Shown piece by piece: positions 1 to 11,783 of a stretch of 64,000 nt of DNA. Position numbers and translations under genes: made by a program. Under the pieces are notes generated by a model, which searched no databases, was not told the origin of the DNA, and saw only the letters and a program-made list of their open reading frames with translations. The stretch is from the NCBI GenBank assembly GCA_036852015.1, contig JAANDG010001194.1:124001-188000 (forward strand). The letters are read 5' to 3'. This DNA is from Pelodera strongyloides. Lineage: Eukaryota > Nematoda > Chromadorea > Rhabditida > Rhabditidae. Numbering within the stretch: the stretch's first letter is position 1; every line of letters begins with the position of its first letter.

Positions 1-75
1 CATTCAGTGGCCTAGTGGATAGAAGGCTAGCCCGATAACAGAACGACCCGGGGTTCGATTCCATCCGTTGAGCTC
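1..75 (+). other. tRNA-like fragment (pseudogene or SINE head)
   Basis: A box A-like string (TGGCCTAGTGG) and a perfect box B (GGTTCGATTCC) are spaced as in a tRNA gene. The T-stem does not close (CGGGG against CCATC) and no clean acceptor stem is visible, so this is a decayed tRNA or the head of a tRNA-derived SINE rather than a working tRNA. It lies at the window edge, so its left limit is unknown. Confidence 0.4.
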
Positions 76-3000
76 TGTTTTGAGTATATTCACTAACAGT
101 TGCACTGATTTTTCTGAAGCATGATTCACGTTCTTTCTCACATCACATGACTAACTTCGGTTGTACTCGTACTCTAAGGGCGCAGTCAATGTCCTTTGCA
201 TTACTGTCCATTTGTTAGATGTCAGCTGACTTGCGGCTAAACTCGCTTTAGCGCCGCGGTAGTGCCGCGCACCTACATCGGAGCAAAGATGCGCGGCAAA
301 AACATGGCACACTGTTTGGACGTGTGTTGTAAGGCGCTTGGAAAGAAATGCAGGTGCACAACAAGGGTACCAACCGAAATCACGACTCGTGCAACCCATA
401 CACTCTACTAACAACCCCTACGCCCGGATTGGGGCTATCCGCGCCCGTTTCTTGCTTTTTGCAAAAAACTGAATCAGGGAACTTTGGTTTTCAGTTTGGC
501 AATAAATAAACTTGTGTTTTAGGTAAGCGAGCATGGTTCGTTCGCCATTCACGGATTCCGTCATGTTGATAGTGGAAGCGGCACGGAACGGAGCACTGAA
601 GGGCATTATTAGGAGCCTACTGTAGAATGACGAACATGGTTACGGTAGATATGATGCTTATTATCTTACCTTAATTGTGTAATTTATATATGCGGCTATT
701 GTGTTATTTATTATCTCCCGGTATGTTAAACTGTAGATATTGAGCGATTGATGTCTATTGTGTAGGGTGTAGCGTGATTTGATTTGCCCAAGTGAGTAGC
801 AAACAAGTATTCAAAAATCTTTCCGTGGCTAGGTATTTCGTTGGTTGACCTTTGTACAAAATTTAATGCCTATTAATTTATGAGATCATTTCAAGTTTCA
901 ATATTGGGACTTTCTTTATGTTCCTATATTGAGAGAAGTCATTTTAGTCGTTTTTCACTGTGATAGAGGTGCAATTTTCATAATTCTTTTTTTCTCTCGA
1001 AATTCTATTTGTAGTCCAAAATAGTTTTAAAGGTAAACTAAACCAATAAGGATCACTCGGCTCTCTATACTATTCGTGTAATATTCGAAAATGCAGAGAG
1101 TACTGCTAATTTCTACAATTCATAGAAAATGCTATTAGTTTTTGCTTTCTCCGCGCCATCCTAATTATAAGCAATTTCCAGAGTATTATTTATGTTCTTA
1201 CATAAATGAACGGCATCTAAGGTATGTAGCTGTTGTTGGTGTGAGCCCTTTAGCTGCCAACTATGCAAAGCCGTTTTAGAAAGCAAGCACCTTGGTATGT
1301 TTCCTTTTTAAATGTGTTGTTTTTATTCGCATAGTTTTATATTCCGTCGTTTTTTGTATGCTTCTGCTTTCATGTTCCATTGCCCATAACTATGTACAAT
1401 AAAACTTTTTATTTGATTTGTTTTTTTGTATTTTTGTTGGGTGTTAGCGGGCTTTGAGAATTGTTCAGAAACGTCTTTATTACGTGCAAGTACGGAATTA
1501 TTCGTGTAGGAGTTTTAGACAGATACTTGAATTCATTGTACTATTCTTATTATGTATTCACACATGGAAGTGTATGCGTAAAAAAATGGCAACCAATAAG
1601 CCAAGGAAGTTCTAATAGTAGTTGGATGACATATGACATGAACATTCAACTTTGTTGTAAGATGTGAGAAGATTAAACATGAACGTTCTATTGATTAATT
1701 GTGTGTATTGATTTTAGTCTATAATATCGCTGTCTTCCTGTTCCCCCTAGTCTAGTTCTAGGCATGTTCGCTGGCATTGTGGTCTATTTATATGTAATGA
1801 GAGACAGACGAATGCCCTTGTTAACCCGTTTCCTGTAAGAAGAAGGCTCAGACTATCACAGCTTTCTTTGAGCTTTTTTAGTACCCATAACACACACATA
1901 CATATGAACAAACACACAGACACACGCGCATGCGCATGTTCATTGGATGCTCTAAAAATATTTCTTTGGTAGTCAATTAAGGATATTGTTCGTCAAAGCG
2001 AATGACTAATGAACTCAATTACTGTAGACTTTAAATTAAAGCAATTGATCATCAACGGCATGCTGCTAAACTGACTATCCTATCCATTAGTTTACGTGTT
2101 ATGGCTCTTGAATTGCCTCCTTTCCACGAATGAGCTTCAGCATAAATTGCGGTGCTTGATTTACATGAACTCTGCAGTTTAATCAGTTAGGTGGCTTGAG
2201 ACTTGACAGTTATGGGGTTTCACCAAAAATTCGGTGTGATTCTGTCAATACTACCGTATTTCTACACGAAACCTGCATATATAATATGAAAAATTAAAAA
2301 AAATATTCTCGTTTAGTTTCTTAATACTGTAAATTTTCACCATACGTGGAAACCTCATTATTTTGAGGAATTAATTCGGACGGCTAGCTCCTGAGTGTAG
2401 CGCGCCCCAAGATGTCATAGGAAGGTATCATGCTCCTTTCCCAGATATTTTCCTATTTCCCCTTATAGATCGAAACTGATATTCTCAACAATTAATCGTG
2501 ACTTTTAAAGTGTGCGTTATCAGGGTTTCGCTTTCGCGCGCGGGCATGCAGGCATGCCTGCCGGCAGTTTTGTCGCCCGCGATCCCATTTCCATATTAGT
2601 GGCTGAAATCGAAATTGCGTAAGATCTGTGAATGTTGCCTTAGCTTATATCCTTATTTTCACCTTAAGACGATCTTAGTCATTGTGCGTAAGAATGAACC
2701 TCTAAATTGAATGTAAGACGTTTTACTACAGGATTTCTTTTTCCTACAGCGCCTTGGTCTGTTATTTTATGATTTTCTTTTATCCGTATGATTTTCCGTT
2801 TTTTCTTCACCATGGAAGAATTGTATCAATCCAAGCCCAACATACACAATAAACACATGACTGGGTAAATTATAAGCTGTAAATGTTACCGTGGTCTCAA
2901 AATAGCTACAGTAGTCTCAATGGAACGATTTTACTTTCAAATTTATAGCAGAAAAAATCACTCCGTCCAAATGAACATAATTGCTATGACTCGGCGGGAG

Positions 3001-3425
3001 GTTGTACTTTCTTATAAGGAACTGGTCTTTCCTTTTTGTCACTTTTCGTGACAAACAATAGTAGCAAATTACCTCGCATTTTCACATTCCCCTACTTTTT
3101 GAGTGATTTTACAAAAGTTTTACAATTTTTTCGATCTCTCTCTGCTAAAACTAGCGTGTTATCTTTTCAGTTATATTTACTCGGCGGATACTGTACATCT
3201 ACACGAAATTACAATAAAACATTCGTTTGCACTAGGAGATGTTTTGTGTGACTGAAAAATTACATTCTCATGTTCCTGACTTTCCAGAATTTCTTTTTTT
3301 GTTAAGGATTTTTCGTGCACTTGTACCCCACAAAGATTTTTCGTACACTTTGTTATTAATCAACTTGCTCAAATGATGTCAGAAAAGGGGGTTGTCTTTC
3401 GTTGTTTTCTTCCAAATATGGCTTG
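76..3425. other. no gene recognised
   Basis: Mostly AT-rich sequence with a GC-richer patch at about 240-420. Open frames here are short, carry no recognisable domain and do not join through phased splice sites. Small sequence oddities are a CA-rich stretch near 1890-1930 and a 14-bp perfect palindrome GCAGGCATGCCTGC near 2547. No coding or RNA gene can be supported. Confidence 0.5.
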
Positions 3426-3662
3426 CATAGGAAACGGAAAACACGAAAAAAACACGGAACATGCACCAAAAAAACACGGATCATGATCATCGAAAAACCC
3501 GAGCATGCTCCGTGTTTTTTTGGTGCAGGTTCCAAAAAAACCCCGAACATGCACGAAAAAAACACCGAACACGAAAACCTGTGTTTTTTTCGTGCATGTT
3601 CGGGGTTTTTTTGGTGTTTTTTGGCCAAAACACGTGTTTTTTTCGTGTTTCCGTTTTCCTGT
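3426..3662. mobile_element. compound foldback hairpin element
   Basis: About 235 bp that folds back on itself: an AGGAAACGGAAAACACG-like left end pairs with CGTGTTTCCGTTTTCCT at the right end. Two further palindromes are nested inside, about 3457-3533 (arms AACATGCACCAAAAAAACAC and the complement) and 3540-3611 (arms CCCCGAACATGCACG and CGTGCATGTTCGGGG). The block is built from repeats of ACATGCACxAAAAAAACAC in both orientations. It has no coding content. It reads as a non-autonomous foldback element; no target duplication is obvious. Confidence 0.65.
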
Positions 3663-4129
3663 GTGATATATTGATGTGTAGTTTGAGTGATAAATTCCAA
3701 ACTGGTTTTCGGTTATCTGGAAATTTCGAGCATACTTTATGATAGAGTTAGTGTGACGAAGAAGAAAATAAATTATTAAATTCAGCGAACTGAGAAATTT
3801 GGAAAATAAATTTTATTCCTTCAAAGTTTGTTTCTTTATTGGTTTCTCGGCTTGTACAATACAGTGTTGAAAATGTATGTATTGTTCCGCACAGACATTT
3901 TTTCATTGTGTTTTGTGGAGGTGATTAAAAGATTGTGTACACATTTTACATTAATGGTTTTATAGTTTTCTCTATTATGTTTATGTCGTTATTCATGCAT
4001 GCTTTCGTCATTGTCAGAAGAAAGTTAGCGCGCATGCGGCAACGTCACGGCATGCAAAATGTGTGCCATTTGTCGCCTTTCGCTGTTTACACATTCGTCT
4101 ATTAGCACTTTTTTATACGTCTAGAATTG

Positions 4130-4135
4130 TTTCAG
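4130..4135 (+). promoter_or_regulatory. probable trans-splice acceptor of the 4136 gene
   Basis: A TTTCAG acceptor abuts the start codon of the signal-peptide ORF. With no coding sequence in phase upstream, the simplest reading is a spliced-leader acceptor with an almost absent 5' UTR. Confidence 0.45.
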
Positions 4136-7100
4136 ATGAATATTATATATGTTTTCTTAATAAGTTGTCAACTTTGGCAAAGTCTTCTCTCATCGACTAA
4201 TGTTGTGGATATGGCATGTTCAAGAGACCCATCCCTACCTTTTTGCAGGTATGTATATGTGTATTCTATTAATTTCAGAAATTGACTTACGTGTATTATT
4301 TGAATGACTGTAATACAATACAGTCTTCTAATTCTAACCCTGTCACGTTGTATGACTATGTGTTCGTGACGACGAGTTCCAAATTAGAAATTCTTCGCGC
4401 TAGGCGAGGGATACCTTGAACGAATATAAAATATAATACTTTACAGGCGTGTACTCGGAGCAATGACACATCATGGGAGGGAGCCCAGACAGCAAGCCGA
4501 AGTAACTGAGCACGACAAAGTTGGCCTTACAATTAACAATTGTGAATTTATGTAGAACTTTTTAGCCATTTGATGTGTATGATTAAAGGGTCAGGCCCAT
4601 TTCAAATGACCCCTATTTTTGATGATTCCATCTGATTCTCCATGTCAAATATAGTAGGATGCAATAATTTTCTAATTTTCAAACGCAAAAATCACTCATT
4701 ATTCAGCAATTTAACGTGAGCAGTCATACACAGCTATCCATCTCAGTTGGCACGCCCATTCGCGCTGCTTCGCCGATATCGCAATTGCCACGCCCAATAG
4801 AGCATGTTGCCCAATTAGCGCGAAGGGGCGTGACAAATGCGGTACATTAGTTGGGTTTGACTGGCAGGGGTAAATTGCTGAATACTGCGTGAATTTTTGA
4901 AAATTAGAAAAATATTGCATCCTACTATATTTGACATGGAGAATCAGATGGAATCATCAAAAATAGGGGTCATTTGAAATGGGCCTGACCCTTTAAGGTA
5001 CTAGATGGTTACGACAAGCATTTTGTTTAGTATAAATTCATTTGTTTCTAAGTCAATTAAGTTTATGGTCAGCTGATAACAGAACTGGTAATCGATGTGA
5101 ATATGTTAACTCAGTACGTGTTAGGTCAGTCCTTAGGTGCAGTGGTAATTTATTTTTATTATTTTTTGTCACATTTTCTGTATCTTTTCTACGATAATTT
5201 GTGTACATTTAGATGGCTTGCCGCGAACTTCGAGGCGAATATATGGAAAAATGTAATGGAAAGAGAGGCGATGAATTTTGCCAGGTGAACTTTGGTAGAG
5301 TGATTTCTTTCCGAATAGTAGAGTATTAATTAGATGGAAATGCGCAAGCATCTGGGAGTTTCGTAATCTACTCGGACATTTTCGTAGGTTCCGTTGAAAC
5401 ATTTGAAATGAAGTAACTCCGAACTTTTAGGCTTTCGAAAATATTTGCTTTGCTTCTGAACGACCGATGCCGTCTGTTGGGTAGGTTTCTTTCTTCTTCA
5501 TATATTCTTGATTTCCCTTTTTTCACTTTTGTTTTCGACTATGTCAACTTAGTCGTCGTTGAAAGTACTGTACTCTAAAAGTACTCTGGTCCTCAGGCGC
5601 GCAGCGCGGAAATGCGTAGCCGCGTCCGCGGGAAAATATTGTAAATTTGCATTGAAAACAAAGATAAACCTCTTTTCTGCGTCTCCGCCTGTCCCATGTT
5701 AAAAAACCCATCGCTTTTCCGCGGGCGCGGTTACGCATTTCAGCGCTGCGCTCCTGAGAACGTAGTAGTGTAAGATTTTTCCCCTTGTGGACCCCAGGTA
5801 GTTGGCTACCTACTAAGTAAAATGTTCTGTTCATTTTGGGCTTTCCAAAAGAAGTTTTAAATATAAAAATAAAATATTTTCAGAGAGAAACGAATCGCTT
5901 CTGAACTAGAAGAAATTGATGCGGACGACGAACAAGAGAAGATGTCCAATAAGAAGAAACCGGAAGAGGAGAGCATGTCAGTTTTATAGACTATAGATTT
6001 TTGATCACTTCCTAAATGTGTTGGCACCTTAGTATCTAGGTATTGAGTTGTACAGTTTTTTATTACCACACTATTTTTTTCTGTTTTCAATTTCTTATTA
6101 TACTCCTCGAGCTCGTCGCCGATAAAGCAATGTAAAAGTATAAAGGCGATCTGATGTTTTCGTAGGGAATTTTGGTCACGTCGCGACACCCAACCAATTT
6201 TAAGTGATGATTGTGACACCACATCATAACTGATTATTGTGTACAATCCTGATCATGCATTGTACCCATATAGATATGAGTATCTGAGCCAGTTGTTAGC
6301 TCACAACTGACGAAAATTGGCGTGCAAGCCGCGTGGGCTCGGCGTGCAAACTGGCACGTCATACCCCAACAGCGTGACACTTATTTCATACCCGCCTGTA
6401 CGCCGTGCCGTTGCCGCTTGCACGCCAATTTTCTCGTTGACTATCTATTTGGAATCAGTTGACAAGCAAATCCTTTAAATTTTCCGTTGTTTTCCAGGGA
6501 TTCTTCTCGAGAAGAAACAACAGCTCCAACGGCTAAATCACGTAAAAAGAAGGTGAACTTCACCAAATTCTGCAAAGAATTCAAGAACCGATATCTGTAC
6601 ATATGCCCCGATCCATTCCGATTTGGACAAAAGGTTAGCCTAAGCCTAAGCCTAAGCCTAAGCCTAAGCCTAAGCCTTTTCTTTATTCTTCCTGTAACTT
6701 GTCGAATGTCTCGCCAACAGTTTCGTGGGGTTTTCTGCATCAACATTTCCCACTTCTATTTTTGCACAGTTCATGATTTGTATACTTTCTTCTTGTTCAC
6801 AGACTTATTGCTCGATAATTAATCGATATACCTTGGTACTCTAAGACAAGTATTAGTAGAGTAGGAGCATCGGTAAAAATACATTTTATGCAAGTTAGAC
6901 CAACGTAAATATGTATAGGAATATAAGTAGGGGGAGTAGGTAGGCTGAATCTTTGACGTGATAATGGTTTGAAGTTTGAAGTTACTTTGTTAACTTCGTC
7001 TATTTAGGCTGTGCTCTTCTGTCCGATCTACTCTGAGCATTGTCATGTTCCACTGCCAGAAAAGCCCGTTGTACCAGAGAGAAAATCACGAAAAAGAGGA

Positions 7101-7506
7101 AATAGTGTACAGCGATTGTGTAATAGTTACAGGTGATCAAATTAGTACTTTTTGTTAAAGCTCCTGTTTCTTTGTCTAACGAGCTGCTCGACCAACATGT
7201 CAGACGAGAACCCGTCGTCTAGATAATAAATTATAACCTACCGAAGCGCCCTACAATAAAGACATACGATTTAAACTTCCTTGTACCAGCGCATGAAAAA
7301 AACGCAAAGATTTATCGACAGATGCCTGTGTATTTTGTTAAAGTACATCTAATAAGACAGCCTTCGTTACAGTACTTTAATCTACTGTTAACTTTTCCAG
7401 ACGATTTGCCGAGACGTACTGTAACAATGCACTTCTTCTCGCTCAACCACGCTACCGAGCTGGCTGCGAGAAGTATTGGAAGTTCTGTCTGCGAAGGCGA
7501 CCTTAA
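4136..7506 (+). CDS. secreted protein with two four-cysteine modules
   Basis: Six exons with consistent phases: 4136-4248, 5213-5284, 5884-5976, 6498-6633, 7008-7132, 7401-7506, giving 214 residues. Residues 1-20 (MNIIYVFLISCQLWQSLLSS) are a signal peptide. A short N-terminal Cys pair follows, then a helical stretch (WLAANFEANIWKNVMERE), an acidic-basic, Ser/Lys-rich linker (about 70-115), then two cysteine modules with spacing C-x10-C-x13-C-x6-C and C-x10-C-x14-C-x6-C. The modules share aromatic positions (KEFKNRYLYIC and NSYRRFAETYC) and are joined by a basic segment (ERKSRKRG) that could be a processing site. I do not recognise the family, though the style is typical of nematode secreted or extracellular-matrix proteins. 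Start chosen because the TTTCAG acceptor abuts it and it opens the signal peptide. Exon structure is well supported; function is unknown. Confidence 0.85.
4583..4996. mobile_element. MITE with TTAA ends (piggyBac-like target)
   Basis: A 414-bp element in intron 1 of the 4136 gene. Near-perfect terminal inverted repeats of well over 100 bp begin AGGGTCAGGCCCATTTCAAA on the left and end with the complement on the right. TTAA flanks both ends, the target duplication expected of piggyBac-type transposition. There is no transposase. The TIR identity is high, suggesting recent activity. Confidence 0.7.
5592..5758. mobile_element. GC-rich terminal-inverted-repeat element
   Basis: Arms of about 45 bp (left CTCAGGCGCGCAGCGC, right GCGCTGCGCTCCTGAG) enclose an AT-richer core, in intron 2 of the 4136 gene. 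Non-coding and probably a MITE; the superfamily is not clear because no convincing target duplication is seen. Confidence 0.55.
6312..6433. mobile_element. short foldback element
   Basis: A 122-bp inverted repeat in intron 3 of the 4136 gene, with arms GAAAATTGGCGTGCAAGC and GCTTGCACGCCAATTTTC. Non-coding; probably a small MITE or a solo foldback. Confidence 0.5.
6635..6677 (+). repeat. interstitial telomeric repeat (TTAGGC)n
   Basis: About six to seven uninterrupted copies of GCCTAA, the complement of the nematode telomere repeat TTAGGC. It begins directly at the 5' splice site of intron 4 of the 4136 gene (AAG|GTTAGCCTAAGCC), so the donor itself blends into the repeat. Confidence 0.9.
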
Positions 7507-8751
7507 TTAGGCGGAACCGTAATCGTAATTACCTAAATTATCTCAGGATTCCTTTGTCAATGTGTGTAAGGGTTGTGTCGTTCAATTCATGCATGATACT
7601 TCCATATTGCATTTCTCGCACGTATTTTTACCGTTTACGAAGTCTATTAGTAAGTACTCAAGTCACAAACAAGAATGAGCACGTTTCAAATGAAAGGCAA
7701 TAGGATCAAAATATACAACATCAATGTGTTATTACAATATTAAAGCGAAATACCGGCCGGTTTTTGAAACATATAGAGTATACCACCATTCTCATGCAGC
7801 TTATGCAAATGAACATACATTAGAATGAAAAATCGAGCTAAGTTCGAGTAACGTAAGAATTCAATTGTCCGTAAAACCGGCCGGTATTACGCAGATTTAT
7901 AGACGAATTACTCAGAGACATGTTTGATATGACCGCTTTGTATTTTCAATAAGTACTGTATGTTGGCTCTTTTATTTTATTGCAAGTGCTCATGTCATGA
8001 GGGGTATTTGTAGCTAGGCTAGTCGAGGGCAAATACTCATTAGCTTAAATGCATAACCAGAAAATTTGCGTTCCGTGAAAGTACAACGCCAGTTACCACT
8101 ACCACTCACTGGTCCCCAAGTACTTTCTTTATTTTTCTTACTCTCACGCTATCTCACCATACTTCTCAACCTCCTACTGCTAAAAGAATATACAAGTTTT
8201 AACCACAGGTATTATTATGTATTTGCTATTCAGCATCTTCATAGTTGTTAAGTTCAAAGCCCACGTCATCTCACGCGAAAAAAAACCACTATATCACATA
8301 TGAAAGTGTGGCATTATATTTGAAGATGATTGTTTTGGTAATAAATATTTTGTTATTTACTTTCTCATGTTTCTCTTGAGAGGATTTGTTCACATATCAT
8401 GTTATACCTAAGAATTGCACTGAAGTAGGGAACTGTGACTGTAACTCGTGAGACCCCCAAACGTATCTCGTAATATTGTTTTCCCTGCAAAATATCGGCA
8501 TCATCACTTGTGTGCCAACTTTTTCGTGCACATCCCTGGCACCGTACCTGTCTCACCTGCGAACCTGACATGCACCAATATTGTACGGCCATACACTGTC
8601 TTCGAGGTGTTTGAGTATCAAGAAGATCCTTCACAGGAAGAATAAACAAAAGCCGCACACATAAAATCGCACATTCGCTTGCAAAAAACGCTGCCATACT
8701 TTGGGTATCGCTTTATTTAGTAAATACAAATAAAAATAGTAAATAAGTTAT
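7507..8751. other. intergenic, one MITE, otherwise nothing seen
   Basis: This lies between the 3' end of the + strand gene and the 3' end of the - strand gene at 8752, so the two genes converge. Apart from the CCGGCCGG element at 7742-7893 I see no coding or RNA feature. Confidence 0.5.
7742..7893. mobile_element. CCGGCCGG-family MITE, copy 1
   Basis: Terminal inverted repeats GCGAAATACCGGCCGGTTTT (left) and the complement of GCGTAATACCGGCCGGTTTT (right) enclose an AT-rich core. The core, reverse-complemented, matches the sequence at 58129 onward (shared AATGTATGTTCATTTGC-like stretch), defining a repeat family in this window. Confidence 0.65.
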
Positions 8752-9253
8752 TTATTTCTTGATCACCAAGCATCGGCACTCATATATGGTATTATAAGTG
8801 TAGTGGAAGTTCATACATGTTCCCGGACAATACCCTTCAGGGTCCATGCACTTGCGTGTGAAAGAGTTGAACCCACATACATGTGGGCGGAGAGTTCCCG
8901 CTTGTGGGGCGGGGGTGGGAGTCCACTCTGGGACCTTCCCAGAACGGATGTTACCCTGAAAGAGAAAGACATACAGAAAATCCATCCACGTACTGAAATA
9001 CCAAAAAGATCAATCGGTGGGCAATTGTGAAACTAGCCCACGTTAAAAGTTAAATGTTTCAAAGATTCTATACTAAACTAATGAAAAATATACATTGTTG
9101 ACACACTCCAAAAAAAAAAAAGAAAATAATATTTCAAATAAAAAATATCCTTACCTGATTTTGCCCGTACCAGTGATTAGGGTAATAATGGTTTTGTGCA
9201 TAACACAGCAATAGCAGATAATTAACTAGAAGAGTAATTGATAATCTATTCAT
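8752..9253 (-). CDS. small secreted cysteine-rich protein
   Basis: Two exons on the minus strand, 9253-9155 and 8955-8752, joined in phase 0, giving 100 residues. Residues 1-19 (MNRLSITLLVNYLLLLCYA) form a clear signal peptide. The mature chain has an aromatic N-terminal part, a Pro/Thr stretch (EWTPTPAPQAGTL) and a C-terminal six-cysteine domain with spacing C-x8-C-x6-C-x3-C-x12-C-x-C. The CPGTC and ECRC motifs recall trypsin-inhibitor-like or EGF-like folds, but the cysteine count fits neither fully, so no family is assigned. A TATATAATAG box lies about 35 bp upstream of the start on the minus strand. A degenerate copy of the exon 2 acceptor region is found at 30899-31020. Confidence 0.75.
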
Positions 9254-10017
9254 TAGCAATTATCATAGAGAAGGGAAATCTATTATATAGGGGGTTGTTA
9301 GGTATTTTCCACTTTCGCTAAGAAATTGTGTTCAAAATCCGGTTATCGCGCGAGAACTTCAGTGCCAATGGTGAGGGTCATATATCAACTACAGAGACAC
9401 CAACTATCTATTATTAGAAATGTGGAGGAAATACGTTTTATATTTTACCTCAGGGAAAGTTTACCCATCCCGAGTCTGGTGATAGTTTAGCAGTGCACAG
9501 CGCACATTGGCATGTTACTTAAAAAAACTCAAAGCAAACGTATGAAGTGACTTCCGGTCGTTGTACCATATAAGTTACTATAACCTTTATGTGCATACAA
9601 ATCGTTTCGTAGATGTGGTAAAACAGCTGGTTTTGTACTGTAGTCCGGGGACAAATCCGATGGGTAAAAAGGTAAAACATGTATCATGTACCCTGGCTGG
9701 ACCCCAACCCTATCCTACTGACGCACCTGAAACTCTATTATACCTCACATCTTGCCATAGAGCTTTTTTTTGGCTGAAACCAATGTGGAAAGATTAGTTT
9801 ACAGGGGGCTCACTTCGCTATTGTTAGTTTGCTCTCATTTTTAACAACTGTGAAAAAATTCACTGTCAAAGATGGTACCAATATCAAATCTCAAGGTCAA
9901 GTACTCGTTTAGATAACTATTTTTGTCCCGCTTCCCCGAACATACAGTATGCGCTAGAGTAGGTAGACAGATAATCATGAATACGAGGAACTTGAATAAT
10001 TTGCATGACGGAATGAC
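9254..10017. other. no gene recognised
   Basis: Upstream region of the minus-strand cysteine-rich gene. A TATA-like box at about 9283-9292 serves that gene. Nothing else could be identified. Confidence 0.4.
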
Positions 10018-10535
10018 TAATTTTCTCAGGCGCAAGCAGATCGAAATTACTATGTTCCTCATTCGCATTTTAGCGGTAATCGCAATCCCACGTTACCTCC
10101 CAAACAAGCGGGAAACGCGGGATTCGGATCTTAGTGCGAGCGCTAATTAGGGGCCTTGCCGCTAACACAAGGCCTTGCCTACTGTTTTAGTGCGGGACAT
10201 GATTGGCTAATCTGTCAGGAAATATGCGACTTTTCTTATTGCGTGGGATTGGGTGCTAGCCTGCCAGGAAACGCGGGATTTATTTTTGTTTCGCGGGAAA
10301 CGTGCAATAGAAGAACAGAGAGAAGCCTCTGTTCTTCTACTGCACGTTTCCCGCGAAACAAAAATAAATCCCGCGTTTCCTGGCAGGCCCCTAATTAGCG
10401 CTCGCACTAAGAACCGAATCCCGCGTTTCCCGCTTGTTTGGGAGGAAACATGGGATTACGATTACCGCTAAACTGCGAATGAGAAACATAGGCGAGAATT
10501 GGAAACGAGAGAGTCGTGACTTGCGCTTGAGAAAA
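10018..10535. mobile_element. nested-palindrome foldback element
   Basis: A 518-bp inverted repeat with imperfect outer arms (left near 10018-10160, right near 10390-10535; shared strings include CGCTAATTAGGGGCC-type and AACGCGGGATTCGG-type sequence). The centre, 10252-10388, is a second, near-perfect hairpin with about 65-bp arms (GCCTGCCAGGAAACGCGGG and complement) and a loop of only a few bases. Non-coding. It sits just before the satellite array. Confidence 0.7.
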
Positions 10536-10780
10536 TTTATTTATTTATTAAATAACACCGAGGTGTGCATCAAATAATATGATGAAGAGAAAGCAATGTA
10601 CGTATAACGAAACCATTTGTACTGTAGTCGATTAGCAATCGGGGAAAAGAAAAATGGAAAGGTGTATCATACACAAGTGTGTATATATATCTTGGCCTGC
10701 TTTACATAGTTTTGCAAATATTTCCCTAAATCTTGTGTTATTTTTATTTTCACTTTCCTCACCTTCAAAACATAAGTGGC
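10536..10780. other. short unique stretch before the satellite
   Basis: AT-rich sequence with no feature recognised; the first satellite-like unit starts near 10780. Confidence 0.4.
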
Positions 10781-11783
10781 TAGATCAGTTTAAACTGAAA
10801 AGCACCTTGCCAAAGGGTTTTCAGCCTGAAAACAGTGTGGCAATATCAGTTTAAACTGAAAAGCATCTTGAAACAGGGTTTTCAGCTTGAAAACCGTGTG
10901 GCAAGATCAGTTTAAACTGAAATGCTTATTGCCACAGGGTTTTCAGCCTAAAAACAGTGTGGCAAGATCAGTTTTAAACTGAACACCTTGCCACAGTGTT
11001 TTCAGCTGAAAACCGTGTGGCAGAACATTTAAACTGAAAAGCATATTGCCACAGGTTTTCAGCTGAAACCGTGTTGCCTGAAAACATGTGGCAAGATCAT
11101 TTTAAACTGAAAAGCATCTAGAAACAGGGTTTTCAGCTTGAAAACCGTGTGGCAATAGCTTAGCTAAATCTTATTGCCACGGGTTTTCAGAAGAAAACCT
11201 GTGGCAGATCACCTAAACTGAACGCATCTTGCCACAGGGTTTTCACTCGAAACATGTTGAGATCAGTTTTAGCTGAAAAGCCTCTTGCCACAGGTTTTCA
11301 CCTGAAACCGGTGGCAAGATCATTAAACTGAAATCATCTTGCCACAGTTTTTTCAAACGAAACCGGTGGCAGATCATCTTAAACTGAAATACACTTGCCA
11401 GGGGTTTCAGCCTGAAAACGTGTGCAAGATCATTAAAGCTGAAAGCATCTTGCCACAGGGTTTTCAGCTTGAAACCGTGTGGCAATCAGTTTAACAGAAA
11501 AGCATCTTGCCACAGGGTTTTCAGCCTAAACAGTGTGGCAGATCAGTTAAGCTGAATGCATCTTGCACAGGTTTTAGCTGAAACCGTGTGGCTAATCAGT
11601 TTAAACTGAAAGCACCTTGCCAAAGGTTTTCACCGAAAACAGTGTGGCAAATCAGTTTTTAATCTGAAAAGCATCTTGAAACAGGGTTTCGCTTGAAACT
11701 CGTGTGGCAAGATCAGTTTAAACTGAAAAGCATCTTGAAACAGGGTTTTCAGCTTGAAAACCGTGTGGCAAGATCAGTTTAAA
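10780..11783. repeat. 61-bp palindromic satellite, left block
   Basis: About 17 degenerate units of the satellite described at 12232-29190. Units here are shortened by many single-base losses, often in runs of A, T or C. Interrupted on the right by the MITE at 11784. Confidence 0.9.

Noticed and set aside
1045..1075. GGATCACTCGGCTC string like the start of 5.8S rRNA
   Set aside because: The match ends after about 15 bases; the rest of 5.8S is absent.
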